From the NCBI RefSeq assembly GCF_902167145.1, contig NC_050105.1:140353988-140417987 (forward strand): 64,000 nt of DNA. The letters are read 5' to 3'. Within the stretch, counting starts at the first letter, position 1. Each line of letters opens with the position of its first letter. The translations under genes were made by a program, and so were the position numbers. Source of the DNA: Zea mays (taxonomy: Eukaryota; Streptophyta; Magnoliopsida; Poales; Poaceae). Below the pieces are notes generated by a model. The model was not told the origin of the DNA and searched no databases. It saw only the letters and a list, made by a program, of their open reading frames with translations. Shown here one piece after another: positions 1 to 12,500 of the stretch.

Positions 1-1803
1 AGTCCGCCAAGACTTGGGACTTGATGGCCTTCCGAGGGGCGAACGAGATTGTCTCGCCCATGATCTCCACCGCCCACTTTGCAATCCTACCCGAGGCCTC
101 TCGACACTGGATGATCTCCCCCAGGGGGAAGGATGACACCACAGTCACTGGATGAGACTCGAAGTAGTGTCGCAACTTCCGCCGCGTCAGGATCACTGCG
201 TACAACAGCTTCTGAATTTGTGGGTAGCGGATCTTGGTCTCGGACAGTACCTCACTGATGAAGTAGACTGGCCTCTGGACGGGCAATGCATGCCCCTCTT
301 CTCGTATCTCAACCACGATCGCGGCGCTGACCACCTGAGTGGTAGCGGCGATGTATATCAAGAGGGCTTCTCCGGCAGCGGGGGGCACCAAGATGGGCGC
401 GTTCGTGAGGAGCGCCTTCAGGTTCCCGAGGGCTTCCTCGGCCTCAGGGGTCCAAGTGAAGCACTCGGCCTTTCTTAAGAGGCGGTACAGGGGTAGGCCT
501 CTTCCGCCGAGGCGCGAGATGAAGCGGCTCAGAGCCGCAAGGCATCCCATGACCCTCTGTACGCCTTTCAAGTCCTTGATGGGCCCCATGTTGGTGATTG
601 CCGCGATTTTCTCCGGGTTGGCCTCGATGCCCCGCTCGGAGACGATGAACCCCAAGAGCATGCCTCGGGGTACTCCGAAGACACACTTCTCGGGGTTGAG
701 TTTTACGCCTTTCGCCTTGAGACACCGAATGTCGTTTCAAGGTCGGAAAGGAGGTCGGAGGCTTTCTTCGTCTTGACTACGATGTCATCGATGTAAGCCT
801 CGGCCGTTCGACCGATGTGTTGGCCGAACACGTGGTTCATGCACCTTTGGTATGTCGCACCCGCATTCCTCAAACCAAACGGCATAGTAACGTAGCAGTA
901 CATGCCGAAAGGTGTGATGAAAGAAGTCGCGAGCTGGTCGGACTCTTTCATCCTGATTTGGTGATACCCTGAGTAGGCATCGAGGAAAGACAGGGTTTCG
1001 CACCCAGCAGTGGAATCCACGATTTGATCGATGCGAGGCAGAGGGTAGGAAACTTTTGGACATGCTTTGTTTAGACCAGTGTAGTCTACACACATCCTCC
1101 ATTTCCCTCCTTTCTTTCTCACAAGCACAGGGTTGGCAAGCCATTCGGGATGGAATACCTCTTTGATGAACCCTGCTGCCATTAGCTTGTGGATCTCCTC
1201 GCCTATGGCTCTGCGCTTTTCTTCGTCGAATCGGCGCAGAGGCTGCTTCACGGGTCGGGCTCCAGCTCGGATATCCAGCGAGTGCTCGGTGACATCCCTT
1301 GGTATGCCGGGCATGTCCGAGGGACTCCACGCGAAAACGTCGGCGTTTGCACGGAGAAAGTCGACGAGCACTGCTTCCTATTTGGGGTCGAGCTCGGAGC
1401 CGATCCGGATCTGCTTAGAGGCGTCGTTGCTGGGATCAAGAGGGACGGACTTAGCCGTCTTCGCTGGCTCGAAGTTGCCGGCATGGCGCTTTACGTCTGG
1501 CGCCTCCTTGGAGAGGCTCTCCAGGTCGGCGATGAGGGCCTCGGATTCGGCGAGAGCCTCGGCGTACTCCACGCACTCCACGTCGCATTCGTACGCATGT
1601 CGGTACGTGGGGCCGACGGTGATGACCCCGTCGGGGCCCGACATCTTGAGCTTGAGGTAGGTGTAGTTGGGGACGGCCATGAACTTGGTGTAGCATGGCC
1701 TCCCCAGCACTGCGTGGTAGGTTCCTCGGAACCAGACCACCTCGAACGTGAGGGTTTCCCTTCTGAAGTTGGAGGGAGTCCTGAAGCAGACGGGCAGATC
1801 GAG
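1..1803 (-). pseudogene. Broken Gypsy-1 pol: protease C-part, reverse transcriptase, RNase H start
   Basis: Continues the gag frame below the TAA at 1806-1804. A region near 1740-1380 reads as the protease-RT linker (NYTYLKLKM type) and ends at an in-frame TAG (1380-1378). Reverse transcriptase follows: WRMCVDYTGLNKACPK, DAYSGYHQI and the catalytic AYIDDIVVKT are readable between about 1300 and 780. Near 738 a one-base deletion shifts the frame; below it conserved RT thumb and RNase H text is readable in another frame down to base 1. RT copies the element's RNA and RNase H removes the template. With two stops and a shift this copy is dead. The RNase H catalytic domain and integrase are beyond the left edge. 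Confidence 0.88.
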
Positions 1804-3900
1804 TTATCCGAGGGGCTGGACGCGCTTCCCGGGAATGATCCCATGAAAAGGCGCCGCGCCTGCCCGGACCGAGGATAGATCGATCCACAGGAGCCCGAGG
1901 GTCTCGGCGTAGATGATGTTGAGGCTGCTGCCTCCGTCCATGAGGACCTTGGTGAGCCTGACGTTGCCGATGACGGGGTCGACAACGAGCGGGTATTTCC
2001 CCGGGCTTGGCACACGGTCGGGGTGGTCGCCCTGGTCGAAGGTGATGGGCTTGTCGGACCAGTCTAGGTAGACTGGCGCCACCACCTTTACCGAGCAGAC
2101 CTCCCGACGCTCTCGCTTGCGGTGCCGAGCCGAGGCGTTCGCCACTTGCCCACCGTAGATCATGAAGCAGTCGTGGACCTCGGGGAACTCCTCTGCCTTG
2201 TGATCCTCCCTCTTGTCATTGTTGTGGGCCCTGCCACCTTCCGCAGGTGGCCCGGCCTTGTGAAAGTGGCGCCGAAGCATGACGCACTCCTCAAGGGTGT
2301 GCTTGACGGGCCCCTGATGATAGGGGCACGGCTCCTTGAGCATCTCATCGAAGAGATTGGCGCCTCCGGGAGGTTTCCGAGGGTTCTTGTACTCAGCGGC
2401 GGCGACAAGGTCCGCGTCGGCGGCGTCGTGTTTTGCTTGCGACTTCTTCTTGCCTTTCTTCTTGGTGCCGCGCTGAGTGGACGCCTCGGGGGCATCTTCC
2501 GGCTGGCGGCCCTGGGGCTGCTTGTCCTTCCGGAAGATGGCCTCAACCGCCTCCTGGCCAGAGGCGAACTTGGTGGCGATGTCCATCAGCTCGCTCGCCC
2601 TGGTGGGGGTCTTGCGACCCAGCTTGCTCACCAGGTCGCGGCAAGTGGTGCCGGCGAGGAACGCGCCGATGACATCCGAGTCGGTGACGTTGGGCAGCTC
2701 GGTGAGCTGCTTCAAGAATCGTCGGATGTAGTCTCGGAGAGACTCTCTCGGCTGCTGGTGGCAGCTTCGGAGATCCCAAGAGTTCTCAGGGCGCACGTAC
2801 GTGCCCTGGAAGTTGCCGGCGAAGGCTTGGACCAGGTCGTCCCAGTTGGAGATCTGCCCTGGAGGCAGGTGCTCCAACCAGGCTCGAGCGGTGTCGGAGA
2901 GGAACAGGGGGAGGTTGCGGATGATGAGGTTGTCATCGTCCGTTCCACCCAGTTGGCAGGCCAGCCGGTAGTCCGCGAGCCATAGTTCCGGCCTCGTCTC
3001 CCCCGAGTACTTTGTGATAGTAGTCGGGGTTCGGAACCGGGTCGGGAACTGCGCCCATCGTATGGCCCGGCTGAAAGCATGCGGACCGGGTGGTTCGGGC
3101 GAGGGACTCCGATCCTCCCCGCTGTCATAGCGTCCCCCACGCCTGGGGTGGTAGCCTCGGCCCACCCTCTCGTCGAGGTGGGTTTGACGGTTGCAGTGGT
3201 GGTGCTCGTTGCCGAGGCGACCCGGGGCCGCAGGCGCTGTGTTGCGTGTGCGCCCGGTGTGGACCGAGGCTTCCCGCATGAATCGGGAAGTCGCGACGCG
3301 ATGCTCCGAGGGGTATCCCTGCCTTCGGGAGGCAGAGCTTTCGGCCCGTCGGACCGCGGCATCCTCCAGGAGATTCTTGAGCTCTCCCTGGATACGCCTC
3401 CCTTCGGTGGTTGATGGCTCCGGCATCGCGCGGAGAAGTATCGCTGCTGCAGCTAGGTTCTGGCCGACCCCACTGGAAGCCGGTGGTGGCCTTACCCTGA
3501 CACCGTCGGCGATGCGGTGCTGGATGCCCTGGGGTAGATGACATGCTTCTCCGGCCGGAGCTTGGCCTGCCCATTCCTGCCCGATGTCCCGGCGGAACGG
3601 CTCAAGTGTTCCTGCTCCCTCGTCGAGCCTGGCCTGCATCTCGCGGATTTGCTCGAGCTGTGCGTCCTGACCCCCCGCAGGGACTGGGACCACAGCTAGC
3701 TCCCGAAGGATGTCAACGCGAGGCGCAGGCCTAGGGGGATCACCGTTTTCTGGTATACCAAGATGGTTGCCTTCGCTGGGACCCCCTAGATCGACGTGGA
3801 AACATTCACGACTTGGGCCGCAGTCCTCGTCGCCGAAGCTGCGGCTACCGTCGGAATAGTCGGAAAGGCAGTAGTCGCATGCGGTCATGAAGTCCCGCAT
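1804..3900 (-). pseudogene. Gypsy-1 gag (698-codon open stretch) running into protease
   Basis: Encodes the capsid/nucleocapsid polyprotein that packages element RNA. The retrotransposon gag domain is clear at about residues 285-460 (motifs LWLADYRLACQL, RAWLEHLPPGQI, ESLRDYIRRF). A Lys-rich stretch near 470-500 is followed by a degenerate knuckle (PYHQGPVKHTLEEC), and the aspartic protease motif LMDGGSSLNIIY lies near residue 655. The stretch ends at TAA (1806-1804) where similar elements read on. The true gag start is probably upstream near 4505 (MAANNSPAGGG), because matching gag N-terminal text is found in two other frames between 4505 and 3931. A TAG at 3933-3931 and at least one frameshift separate that text from this part. 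Frame state: inactive. Confidence 0.85.
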
Positions 3901-4673
3901 GGCACTGGGGTTACCAAGTCCGGAGAAATCCTAACAAAAGTCGGGCTCGTCATCTTCCTCGGAACCCGAGGGCCCGTAGGTCGAGACGGCTGTCAGCCGG
4001 TCCCAGGGTGACCGCACACCGTACCCCGGAGGGTTTGGACACGCCTCTATGAAGGCTTCCATCGAAGCGAAGTCGCTTGGTGGGTCGAGGCTGAATCCAA
4101 AAGGCACGAGATGGGAATCGGTCGGTACCTCCTGGTTGACGGGCGGTGACGAAGTCGCGTCAGGGGCAGACTGCACCGTCGTCTCGGGTACGAGGGTGAC
4201 GCGCAGCAAGTCCTTTGCGAGCGTGCTGGCGTCGTCCGTCCGCTTGGAGTTGGCGTGCTGCGGGGAAACGACGCTCGTCTTCGTCTCAGACGCGAGGTCG
4301 ACGCTCGACGTGTCCCCCGTTGGGGCGCCGGCGCCGTCGACTCGCTCAACAGCCGACGAGATGCCGCCTCCTGCTTGGCCTTGGTTGCCCTGCCTCCTCC
4401 TCCGTCAGCGGGGGAGGCGATGGGATAAACCCGAATGTTGTTCTTCCGCCACGTGGGGAAGACGTCGTCGATTCCGCCGCCGGCGGGCGAGTTGTTGGCC
4501 GCCATTGTCGCTGTCGCGCGGCGGGGGAAGGAGTATCATGTCGTAGCTGCCGTCGAGGGACATGAACTCAAGACTCTCGAAACGGAGCACCGTCCCGGGC
4601 TGGAAAGGTTGCTGGAGACTGCCCATCTGGAGCTTGACGGGAAGCTGTTCGTCAACACGCAGCAGGCCCCTAC

Positions 4674-4686
4674 CTGGCGCGCCAAC
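4674..4686 (-). promoter_or_regulatory. Gypsy-1 primer-binding site
   Basis: On the minus strand TTGGCGCGCCAGG follows the LTR 3' end (ACA) directly, the position at which a host tRNA primes minus-strand DNA synthesis. It fixes the LTR boundary at 4687. Confidence 0.75.
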
Positions 4687-5977
4687 TGTCGGCGTTTCGA
4701 CCCTGGGGGGTCCCTGGACCGACGAGTAAATTGTCGCCGCGTGTCCCAGCCCAGATGGGTCGGCGCGAGACGGAGCACGAAGGGGGGAAACAAGGAGACA
4801 GGCGTAAAGGGGAAACCCGCGGCCTTCGTGTTTGTCCCGCGCCCAGGTCGGGTGCGCTTGCAGTAGGGGGTTACAAGCGTCCGCGTGGGAGGGAGCGAGA
4901 GGCTTGCACGCGCCGTCCCGTCCTCTCCGCGCGGCCAACCCTCTCGTACGAGTGCCCTGGACCTTCCTTTTATAGGCATAAGGAGAGGGCCCAGGTGTAC
5001 AATAGGAGATGTAGCAGTGTGCTAACGTGTCTAGCAGAGAGGAGCTAGTGCCCTAAGTACATGCCGTCGTGGCAGCCGGAGAGGTTTTGGCACCCTGTTC
5101 ATGTGATGTCGTGGCCGTCGGAGGAGCGCTGGAGCCTTGCGGAAGGACAGCTGTCGGGGCTGTCGAGTCCTTGCTGACGCCTCCTTGCTTCCGTAAGGGG
5201 CTGAGAGCCGCCGTCGTCATGGAGGGCGCCATCATTATTTGTTTACCGAGGCGAGCCAGATGGGACGCCGGTCTTGTTCCCCGTAGCCTGAGCTAGCTAG
5301 GGATAGGGTAATGATGGCCCCCCTGTGACGTGCTCGGTCCGAGCCCTGGGTCGGGCGAGGCGGTGGCTCCTCCGAGGTCGAGGTCGAGTCTGTCTTCCGA
5401 GGTCGAGGCCGAGTCCGAGCCCCGGGTCGGGCGAGGCGGAGACCATCGCTTGAGGACTAGGCTGAGTCTGAGCCCTGGGGTCGGGCGAGGCGGAGTTCGT
5501 CGTCTTCCAGGGCCGAGCCCGAGTCCGAGCCCTAGGGTCGGGCGAGGCGGAGTTTCCTATGGCGCCCGAGGCTAGACTTGGCCGCTGTCAGCCTCACTCT
5601 GCCGAGTGGCATAGCAGTCGGAGCGATGCGGGCGGCGCTGTCTTCTTGTCAGGCTGGTCAGTGGAGCGGCGAAGTGACTGCGGTCACTTCGGCTCAGTCG
5701 ACTGAAGGGCGTGCGTCAGGATAAGGTGTCAGGCCACCTTTGCATTAAATGCTCCTGCGATACGGTCGGTTGGTGTGGCTATCTGGTCAAGGTTCCTTCT
5801 CGGCGAAGACTGGGCCTCGGGCGAGTCGAAGGTGTGTCCGTTGCTTGAGGGGGCCCTCGGGCGAGACGTGAATCCTCTGGGGTCGGCTGCCCTTGCCCGA
5901 GGCTGGGCTCGGGCGAGGCGAGATCGTGTCCCTTGAGTGGACCGAGCCTTGACTTAATCGCACCCATCAGGCCTTTG
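4687..5977 (-). repeat. Gypsy-1 5' LTR, main part (interrupted by Sirevirus-A)
   Basis: Runs from TG (plus-strand view) at 4687, just beyond the primer-binding site, and continues at 14738 after the Sirevirus-A insertion, giving about 1,364 bp in all. In element orientation the promoter lies toward low coordinates: a TATA-like CCTATAAAAGG is found near 4972-4982, so transcription would start near 4940. The LTR is GC-rich with many CTCGGGCGAG-type words and internal imperfect repeats. Base 5977 is the last base of the copied ctttg target site. Confidence 0.88.
5338..5560 (-). repeat. Imperfect GC-rich repeats inside Gypsy-1 LTR
   Basis: Four imperfect copies of a unit containing GAGCCCTGGGTCGGGCGAGG begin near 5341, 5417, 5469 and 5527, spaced 52-76 bp apart. 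They lie upstream of the LTR TATA box in element orientation, so an enhancer-like role is possible but only inferred. Confidence 0.7.
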
Positions 5978-7596
5978 TGAAAGGGAATTAGGCTTACACC
6001 CAGTTCCTAAATGATTTTGGTGGTTGAATTGCCCAACACAAATAAATGGACTAACTAGTTTGCTCTAGTGCATAAGTTATACAGGTGCCAAAGGTTCACA
6101 CTTAGCCAATAAAAAGACCAAGTATTGGGTTCAACAAAAGAGCAAAGGGATAACCGAAGGCACCTCTGGTCTGGCGCACCGGACTGTCCGGTGCGCCACC
6201 GGACAGTGTCCGGTGCACCAGAGGACTCCAACTCAAACTCGCCACCTTCGGGAATTTCCAGAGGCGCTCCGCTATAATTCACCGGACTCTCCGGTGTACA
6301 CCGGACAGTGTCCGGTGCCCCAAGGAAGAGCGGCTCTAGAACTCGCCAGCTTCGGGAATTCGCAACGGCTAGTCCACTATAATTCACCGGACATGTCCGG
6401 TGTACACCGGACTGTCCGGTGTGACATCGAAGCAACGGATACTTCGGCGCCAACGGCTACCTGCAGCGCATTTAATGCGCGCCAGCGCGCGCAGAAGTCA
6501 GGCACGCCCATACTGGCGCACCGGACACTCTACAGTGCATGTTCGGTGCGCCACCGGACATCCAGGCGGACCCAGAAGACAGAAGCTCCAACGGTCGAAT
6601 CCAAACGGCCGGGTGACGTGGCTGTCACACCGGACATGTCCGGTGTGCACCGGACTGTCCGGTGCGCCCATCGCCAGCAGCCTTCTCCAACGGCTACAAT
6701 TTGGTTGGTGGCTATAAATACCACCCCAACCGGCCACTTCAAGGTGTGGGAGCCCAAGCAACATTCCAAGTCATCTAGTTGACATACTCAAGCCCTCCCA
6801 ACCACATATATTCATTGATCCATCCTATACACAAGATTTAGACCACTACAACAAACACAAGTGCCACAAAAGAGAGAACTAGCAATAGAGAGCTACTCAT
6901 TTGAGTTTAGCACTAGTGCCTTGTGAGATTCATTGAGAGATAGTGTGTGCTACATCTTTGTGTACATTTGCGCGTGGAGTTTTGACTCCCATTGAACTTC
7001 CTCCAAAGTTTTGGAGGCTTGTGAAAGCTAGCAAGAGACACCAAAAGAGTGTGGTGGTCCTTGTGGGATCGAGAGTGATCCTTGAGAAGAAGAAGAGCTC
7101 GCCGATCCTTGGGTGATCGGTGGAGAGAGGGAAAGGGTTGAAAAAGACCCGTCCTTAAGTGGACTCCTCAACGGGGACTAGGCCTTCGAGGGCCGAACCT
7201 CGGTAAAACAAATCACCTGTGTCCATTGTGTTTATTGCTTGTGATTTGTTTGTTTTCCCTCACTCTAAGTTTTTCCTTGCACTATTCTTTGCTAACCTTA
7301 TTTGGTGTTGCCTTAAGTTAAATTCTCATTTAGTGAAGCAACACATTGCAAGAAAGAACTCGTGGCATTACTCTTCTTATCTAAGCCCTTGTGATTTATG
7401 CTCATAGACTTATTAGTAGTATTGATTTATCAATCCTGCATTATTTGAAAGCAATACTCTTTACAAGCAAGGACTTAGTTTTTATACTCCGATAATTGTA
7501 TATCTTGTTCTAACCACTAATCAAGGGATCTAGTTGGGGGATAAAAGTTTTAATTTTCAGGTTTCGCCTATCCACCCCCCCTCTAGGCGACTTTCA
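5978..7596 (+). repeat. Sirevirus-A 5' LTR
   Basis: Starts TGAAAGGGAATTAGGC and ends GGCGACTTTCA. Between about 6175 and 6665 it carries a cluster of CACCGGAC...GTCCGGTG palindromes, some with a two-base insert in the centre. The TATA box is GGCTATAAATACC at 6711-6723, giving an expected start near 6750. The downstream 850 bp (R-U5) is long, as in Sirevirus LTRs. Confidence 0.95.
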
Positions 7597-7597
7597 A

Positions 7598-7612
7598 TTG
7601 GTATCAGAGCTA
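7598..7612 (+). promoter_or_regulatory. Sirevirus-A primer-binding site
   Basis: TTGGTATCAGAGCTAG, one base after the LTR end, is complementary to the 3' end of initiator tRNA-Met, the standard primer for Copia-type elements. Confidence 0.9.
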
Positions 7613-7642
7613 GGCACTTCATCTTGAGTCTAACAACTCGAA

Positions 7643-9523
7643 GTGATGGCTCGTAGAAGATCACAAAAGAACAAGACAACTCTGAAGGAGAACAAGGAGG
7701 TAACTCTTGAGATATTACTTTCCGATTGTTCTAATTATGATTCATGGTCCACTAGAGTAATAAATGCATTTAGAATCATAGATCCACAATTAGAACAAAT
7801 TTTAGACAAGAGTATTATTCCTCCTAACTATGCTCGGGAAAAAGCCTCCGAAGAAGATTTAAGATGTATTCGCTTAAACTATCTAGCTTATGACATCTTA
7901 AGTAAATCCCTTAGCAAAGAAGATTATCATGCTTTCATAATAAAATATGATAAACCTATTTGTGATGTGCATGATATTTGGACTAGAATTAAAACTAAAT
8001 TTGATAAGTCCAAACATGATAGTTCATTTTGTGCTTCTACTTCCTTTGGTATTTGTGATACTAACCATTGCAAGGAAGAAGAAGAAAATGATCGATGGAG
8101 ACCAAACGATGAATCCACCACTCCAAAAGGTTTGTCTTCCCATTTTGATTCCCACATGTGTTGTGTGGCTAATGAAAATGATAGCGGAAGCACAAATAAG
8201 GATGAGGAGGAAGAAAGAAGCTTCATGCAACTCTACGCTCGCTTAAGCCAAGAGGATAAGGCGGTCATGCTCAAACTTCTAGAAAGAGCGAGAGAGCAAA
8301 GCGAAGCTCGTCAAAGGATAGAAGATATTCTTTCCATGAAAATGCTACACTTTGACGAGTTGACTAAAGAACATGAGGAGCTAAAGTGCTCTCATGTTGA
8401 TTTGGTCCAAAGGTATGAAACTATTTCAATTGAGCAAGATAACGCTTTACAATGTATCGCTCAATTAGTAAATAGGAATACCTTGCTTAAGGACCAAGTA
8501 GAAAAGCTAAAAGTTGAAAATCTAGCTTTTCAAGAAAAATATGATATGCTCCTATGCTCTCATGAAAATCTTATGGATGATCATATCATATTAGATATTG
8601 CTCATGAGGTTGTGATAGAAAACTTAAAATCCCAACAACCTCACTCTTGCACATGTATTCAAATAGAAACTATATTATCATGTGCTGATGCTTGTTGTCT
8701 GTCGACAAGCAAATCTTCTTTTGAGCTAGAATCTGCAGGAGCAAACGATGATACATATCAAAAGCTCAAAGAAGAAGATGAGAGGCTAAAAATGAGTTTG
8801 ACTCAACTAAAAGGGAAATGCATTGCTCAACCTTCTCAAGATAACCGTGATCACATGGTGAAGAAGCTTGAGACGGGAACAACCGAGGCATGCACTAAAT
8901 CCCTTGGAGAAAGTGTCAAGGACTTGAGGATTGCCAAGAGGAGGAAGCAACAGAAGAAAATCAATACCGCCTCCAAAAGCCTCAACCATGCCTCCATAAA
9001 AGGTAACATCCAAGGTAATAATCAAGTCACACTTCTTACAAATAGAAATAAGAGGTGTAGTGAATGCTTTGAAAATGGGCATTTGATTAGATCATGTCCC
9101 TATATTAAAAATGACTTGATTATTAACAAGGATGATAACCTCTGTTTTAAATGTTCAAAGAAGGAACACTTTATTAAATCTTGTCCCCATTTAAAACAAA
9201 AGGGCATTGGGTTAGAAAAGAAAGTTTTTACTAACCATGTAGCAAGCAACAAACAAGGAAAGAAGAAATCTTCAAAACTTGGAAAACGCCTATGCTACAT
9301 ATGCCGGGAAAAGGGACATCAATGCAATGATTGTCCCATTGGTAACTCCTCCACTCATAGCTTGTCATTTGATTCATATATATCTAGGCAACCCAAAATT
9401 GCAACTTGTGTTAGAAAGGTAATAAGTTTACCAAGTGCTAACACAAAGGACTCTTGGGTTCCTAGATCTTTGCTTACTAACCTTGACGGACCCATCAAGC
9501 GATGGGTACCAAAATGTGCTTGA
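7643..9523 (+). CDS. Sirevirus-A Gag (626 aa) with three zinc knuckles
   Basis: Structural protein that assembles the cytoplasmic particle and binds element RNA. The start is the first ATG after the primer-binding site (ATGATGGC). The N-terminal part (residues about 25-120) has the Sirevirus Copia-gag look: SNYDSWSTRV and a Tyr/Lys-rich helix run. An acidic Asp/Glu/Ser stretch lies near 145-200, then a long heptad-like coiled-coil region to about 400. Three CCHC knuckles follow near residues 472, 502 and 551 (CSECFENGHLIRSC, CFKCSKKEHFIKSC, CYICREKGHQCNDC). The frame is fully open and ends in PIKRWVPKCA, the gag end type seen in Ji/Opie elements. No protease motif follows, so the protein would have to be processed in trans or not at all. 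Confidence 0.88.
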   Translation: MMARRRSQKNKTTLKENKEVTLEILLSDCSNYDSWSTRVINAFRIIDPQLEQILDKSIIPPNYAREKASEEDLRCIRLNYLAYDILSKSLSKEDYHAFIIKYDKPICDVHDIWTRIKTKFDKSKHDSSFCASTSFGICDTNHCKEEEENDRWRPNDESTTPKGLSSHFDSHMCCVANENDSGSTNKDEEEERSFMQLYARLSQEDKAVMLKLLERAREQSEARQRIEDILSMKMLHFDELTKEHEELKCSHVDLVQRYETISIEQDNALQCIAQLVNRNTLLKDQVEKLKVENLAFQEKYDMLLCSHENLMDDHIILDIAHEVVIENLKSQQPHSCTCIQIETILSCADACCLSTSKSSFELESAGANDDTYQKLKEEDERLKMSLTQLKGKCIAQPSQDNRDHMVKKLETGTTEACTKSLGESVKDLRIAKRRKQQKKINTASKSLNHASIKGNIQGNNQVTLLTNRNKRCSECFENGHLIRSCPYIKNDLIINKDDNLCFKCSKKEHFIKSCPHLKQKGIGLEKKVFTNHVASNKQGKKKSSKLGKRLCYICREKGHQCNDCPIGNSSTHSLSFDSYISRQPKIATCVRKVISLPSANTKDSWVPRSLLTNLDGPIKRWVPKCA

Positions 9524-12500
9524 CAAGCTTTGTAGGAGGAAGAGATGGTATGAAGCTTTGGGATGCTTAAGCGAGTCAATTCAATTTTTATTAACTCAAG
9601 CTATCAATCTTTAATGATCTATATCCAAGATTGACCCAAGGTTATTATGAATTGTTATATCTTAAACTCATATCATCTCGAGGAAAGTGTTGATGTTGTA
9701 GGTAATAAAGAATCAACCTATGCCGAAACAACAAAGCCTACAACTTGGAGGAAAGTCAAAGGATGGTAACATTTATGCTTTTAAAGTGCAAGTATTCTAG
9801 AATATCATTCCTTATGTGTCTTGTGTAGTTACATAAAAAAGGAAGCACTTAAAATGTTCTTAAAATAATATCACCATTCCTTGAAGATATTCCTCCCATA
9901 TGGTAGATTGTATATTCATAATTTTTATACTATGGCAATCTACATGTTTTAAGTTATTAACAAATCCATGGCATGTTTTACTCTTATTATCTTATCATAG
10001 CCATGATTCTAGATATAAAGAGTTATTCCATGTTCAAAAAAATAGGGTGTTACGATAGGAATTCAAATCCCTACGACACTTTCAAAAGGAAGATTCTCTC
10101 TATAACTAGAATAATGAGAATATGTTTCTCTTTGGAGATGCGTAATTTAACATAAAAGGAAAAGTCAATCCATTGATTTATGTTGTTTTCCTTCTTGCCT
10201 ATAATGGATATGACTTTTCTACATCTATCGCTCTCCATGTTATGAATTAGATTTATTCCCATAATCTTAAAAGATCTAACTATGCTTGTTCCATATTGTA
10301 AAACTGAGCATACTTCAAGGAATAATCTAGTTTATATTATAAAGTTTCCATGTTTTAGTAATCCACTTTTCATTCCTTATCAAAAATGATTACAAAAGGG
10401 AATCTAGTGCTTGTGTTACTAATGACAAAACTCTTGAGCTTACTTGTGAAATCTACAAGAGAATAAGTGCAAGTCACAAGCCTAAAGGGGTCACTCTTTG
10501 CCCAAAGGAAGAAAGGTAAAAGCAAAGGTATGGGAACTCATCCTCTTAATCAAATATAGTTCCCTTCAATGGTTATTTATTCTAAGTTATCATTCTTAAA
10601 GAATAGATTCTTTATTGGACTAAATTTCTCTAGATGTGCATTCAATCATATTCTCATAAATGCACTTGTCCATTAGAATCTAATTCATGCCTTTGCTATG
10701 TTTGTTTTCATATTGATATGCTTCTAAGTTATGATGTTAAAATTCAATATGAAGAAGTGAACTTTCTATGATTGGTCAAAATGTTTAAAGGTGCATATTC
10801 CTCTTTTCTAATGATGTGCACTAATAATAAGAACTTTACTTCTTGTCTGTGTGACTTGTGAATGATGAATTGTATTAACTATCTAAAAGAAATCACCATT
10901 CATCATAATACTTCCTTGCGCTATTAACATCTCTCTTGAGTATCTTCAACAAGTTTGGAAGGAAAAAGAGACAACTACAAAGGGAGGACACTCAAATGAA
11001 AAAGGAAGAACATCAAGGACAACAACACCTATTTGGACAATAAGGTCTTCACAACAATCAATAGTGTGGTTGTAAGCACCCTTTATCTTTTTCATTATGA
11101 GATTGCAAGGCTTAAATTGTTTATTGCAAATCTTATAAGCCCTTATCAAGATACTTAATGTGTTTCCCTATTTGTCCTTAAAGTGAATGCACTAAATCAA
11201 TTCTTTCAAATACTTGGTGCACACCTTTAGGGGGAGTCTATTCTTATATCTTGATTTTGTCGAGACTATTGCTTTATCTTAGTAATTTCATATAGTCTCA
11301 TGCATGAGAATAAGGTTTCTCATGAAACATGCTACTACATTTCAATCCATCTTGGTAAAATAATGTCACCTTTATCAAGGATTGTAGCTTTCAATGTTAA
11401 AGTAGCATATTTATCAGATTCTCCTATTTATGAGCATGTTTGAAAATCTAATGCCTATGTTGTTCTTTTGATAGAATTTGTTGTATGATCATTGAATAAC
11501 TTCAATTATCACTTATGCTTCTTAGTACTTCATGAAATTTCAATTTGATTTCAATTGGTAATTTTAATCGACATCTATCTTGATATGCACTAAGTTAAAA
11601 GGAGAATTCATGATATATTTATGCAATTTGTGATCTTCTTGATATATAATAACATGACTTAGAAAAGGATCACAAGTTGTAGAACTCCCTCTTGTGCAAA
11701 ATATTCTCATACATTGTCTTGAGTATAGGTCTTAAGCGACCAAGACTAAGGACAAAGCACAATGAAGAGAGCATCTCTATGTGAAGGTACTAAAGGGAAA
11801 AACTATTCAATCTTATTCATACATGTACCTAAATCTTCCTACATTCCTTGCATATCTTGTATAAAAGGAAGAGAAAGCATGTTCATGCATTAACCCTGCT
11901 TCATAACTAGTATAACTTCTAATAAATTTCACTATTGCATTAGTGCATTTTTTTTGTTATAACTAGATGAAGTGATTTTATTGTCAAAGAACTTAAAGCT
12001 TGACCTTGTAACGAGGATAAGCTACCTTTATTCCAAAGGTGGATGGTCCTTAAGTCTCTTTGAATTCCTTAAGGGTAAATGCCATGAAAATATTCATAAC
12101 ATGCTTTCATAAGTGCATAAACTGTCATGAGCATCACACCTATACTATGACACAATGCACTTCACATTCTATGTGATGTAGATATGTTCTCATTAACCTA
12201 ATTATGTGCAATTAGGCATTTAAGGCCAAAATTATGTATTCATCCCCATGCACATATTTAGGGGGAGCAATCTATGTTATATAAAACTATGATTATGCTA
12301 AATTGATATATCTTATGATCATATCTCTTTTATGTCTATGACTAATGTGTTTTCAAGTATACTCTCATACTTAGTCATAGAATTGAAAGGGAAATGGAGT
12401 ATTTGGCGAAGACGACGCTTCCACTCAACTCCATCGGTATTATCCACTCTTTGCCGGTATTCCGCCATCTCTCCATTTTGGTATAATCTTCACTCATATT

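Larger units (their letters stand above)
1..5977 (-). mobile_element. Gypsy-1: Tat-type Gypsy LTR retrotransposon, 5' part only, decayed
   Basis: On the minus strand the order is LTR, primer-binding site, gag, protease, reverse transcriptase, then the start of RNase H at the left edge, so the rest of the element lies outside the window. The pol type (YIDDIVVKT at the RT active site, no chromodomain region visible) and the TTGGCGCGCCAGG primer-binding site fit the non-chromovirus Tat/Retand group of plant Gypsy elements; that placement is family knowledge, not computed. The coding region has at least three nonsense codons and two frameshifts, so it cannot make a full polyprotein. Its LTR continues at 14738-14810, beyond the Sirevirus inserted into it. 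The other LTR and the target duplication are not in the window. Confidence 0.9.

Noticed and set aside
2122..2985. 287-codon plus-strand frame across Gypsy-1
   Set aside because: Lies opposite the gag domain, which has clear family motifs; it is a mirror frame of GC-rich codons.
6175..6670. Regularly repeated CACCGGAC...GTCCGGTG palindromes, CRISPR-like at first glance (also 13310-13800, 22818-23175, 30515-30875, 43580-44042)
   Set aside because: Spacing is irregular, spacers are not unique inserts, and all arrays lie at the same place inside plant LTRs before a TATA box.
6213..6782. 189-codon open stretch in the Sirevirus-A LTR (and its copy at 13348-13917)
   Set aside because: It arises from the GC-rich palindromes; several overlapping frames on both strands are equally open and no domain is seen.
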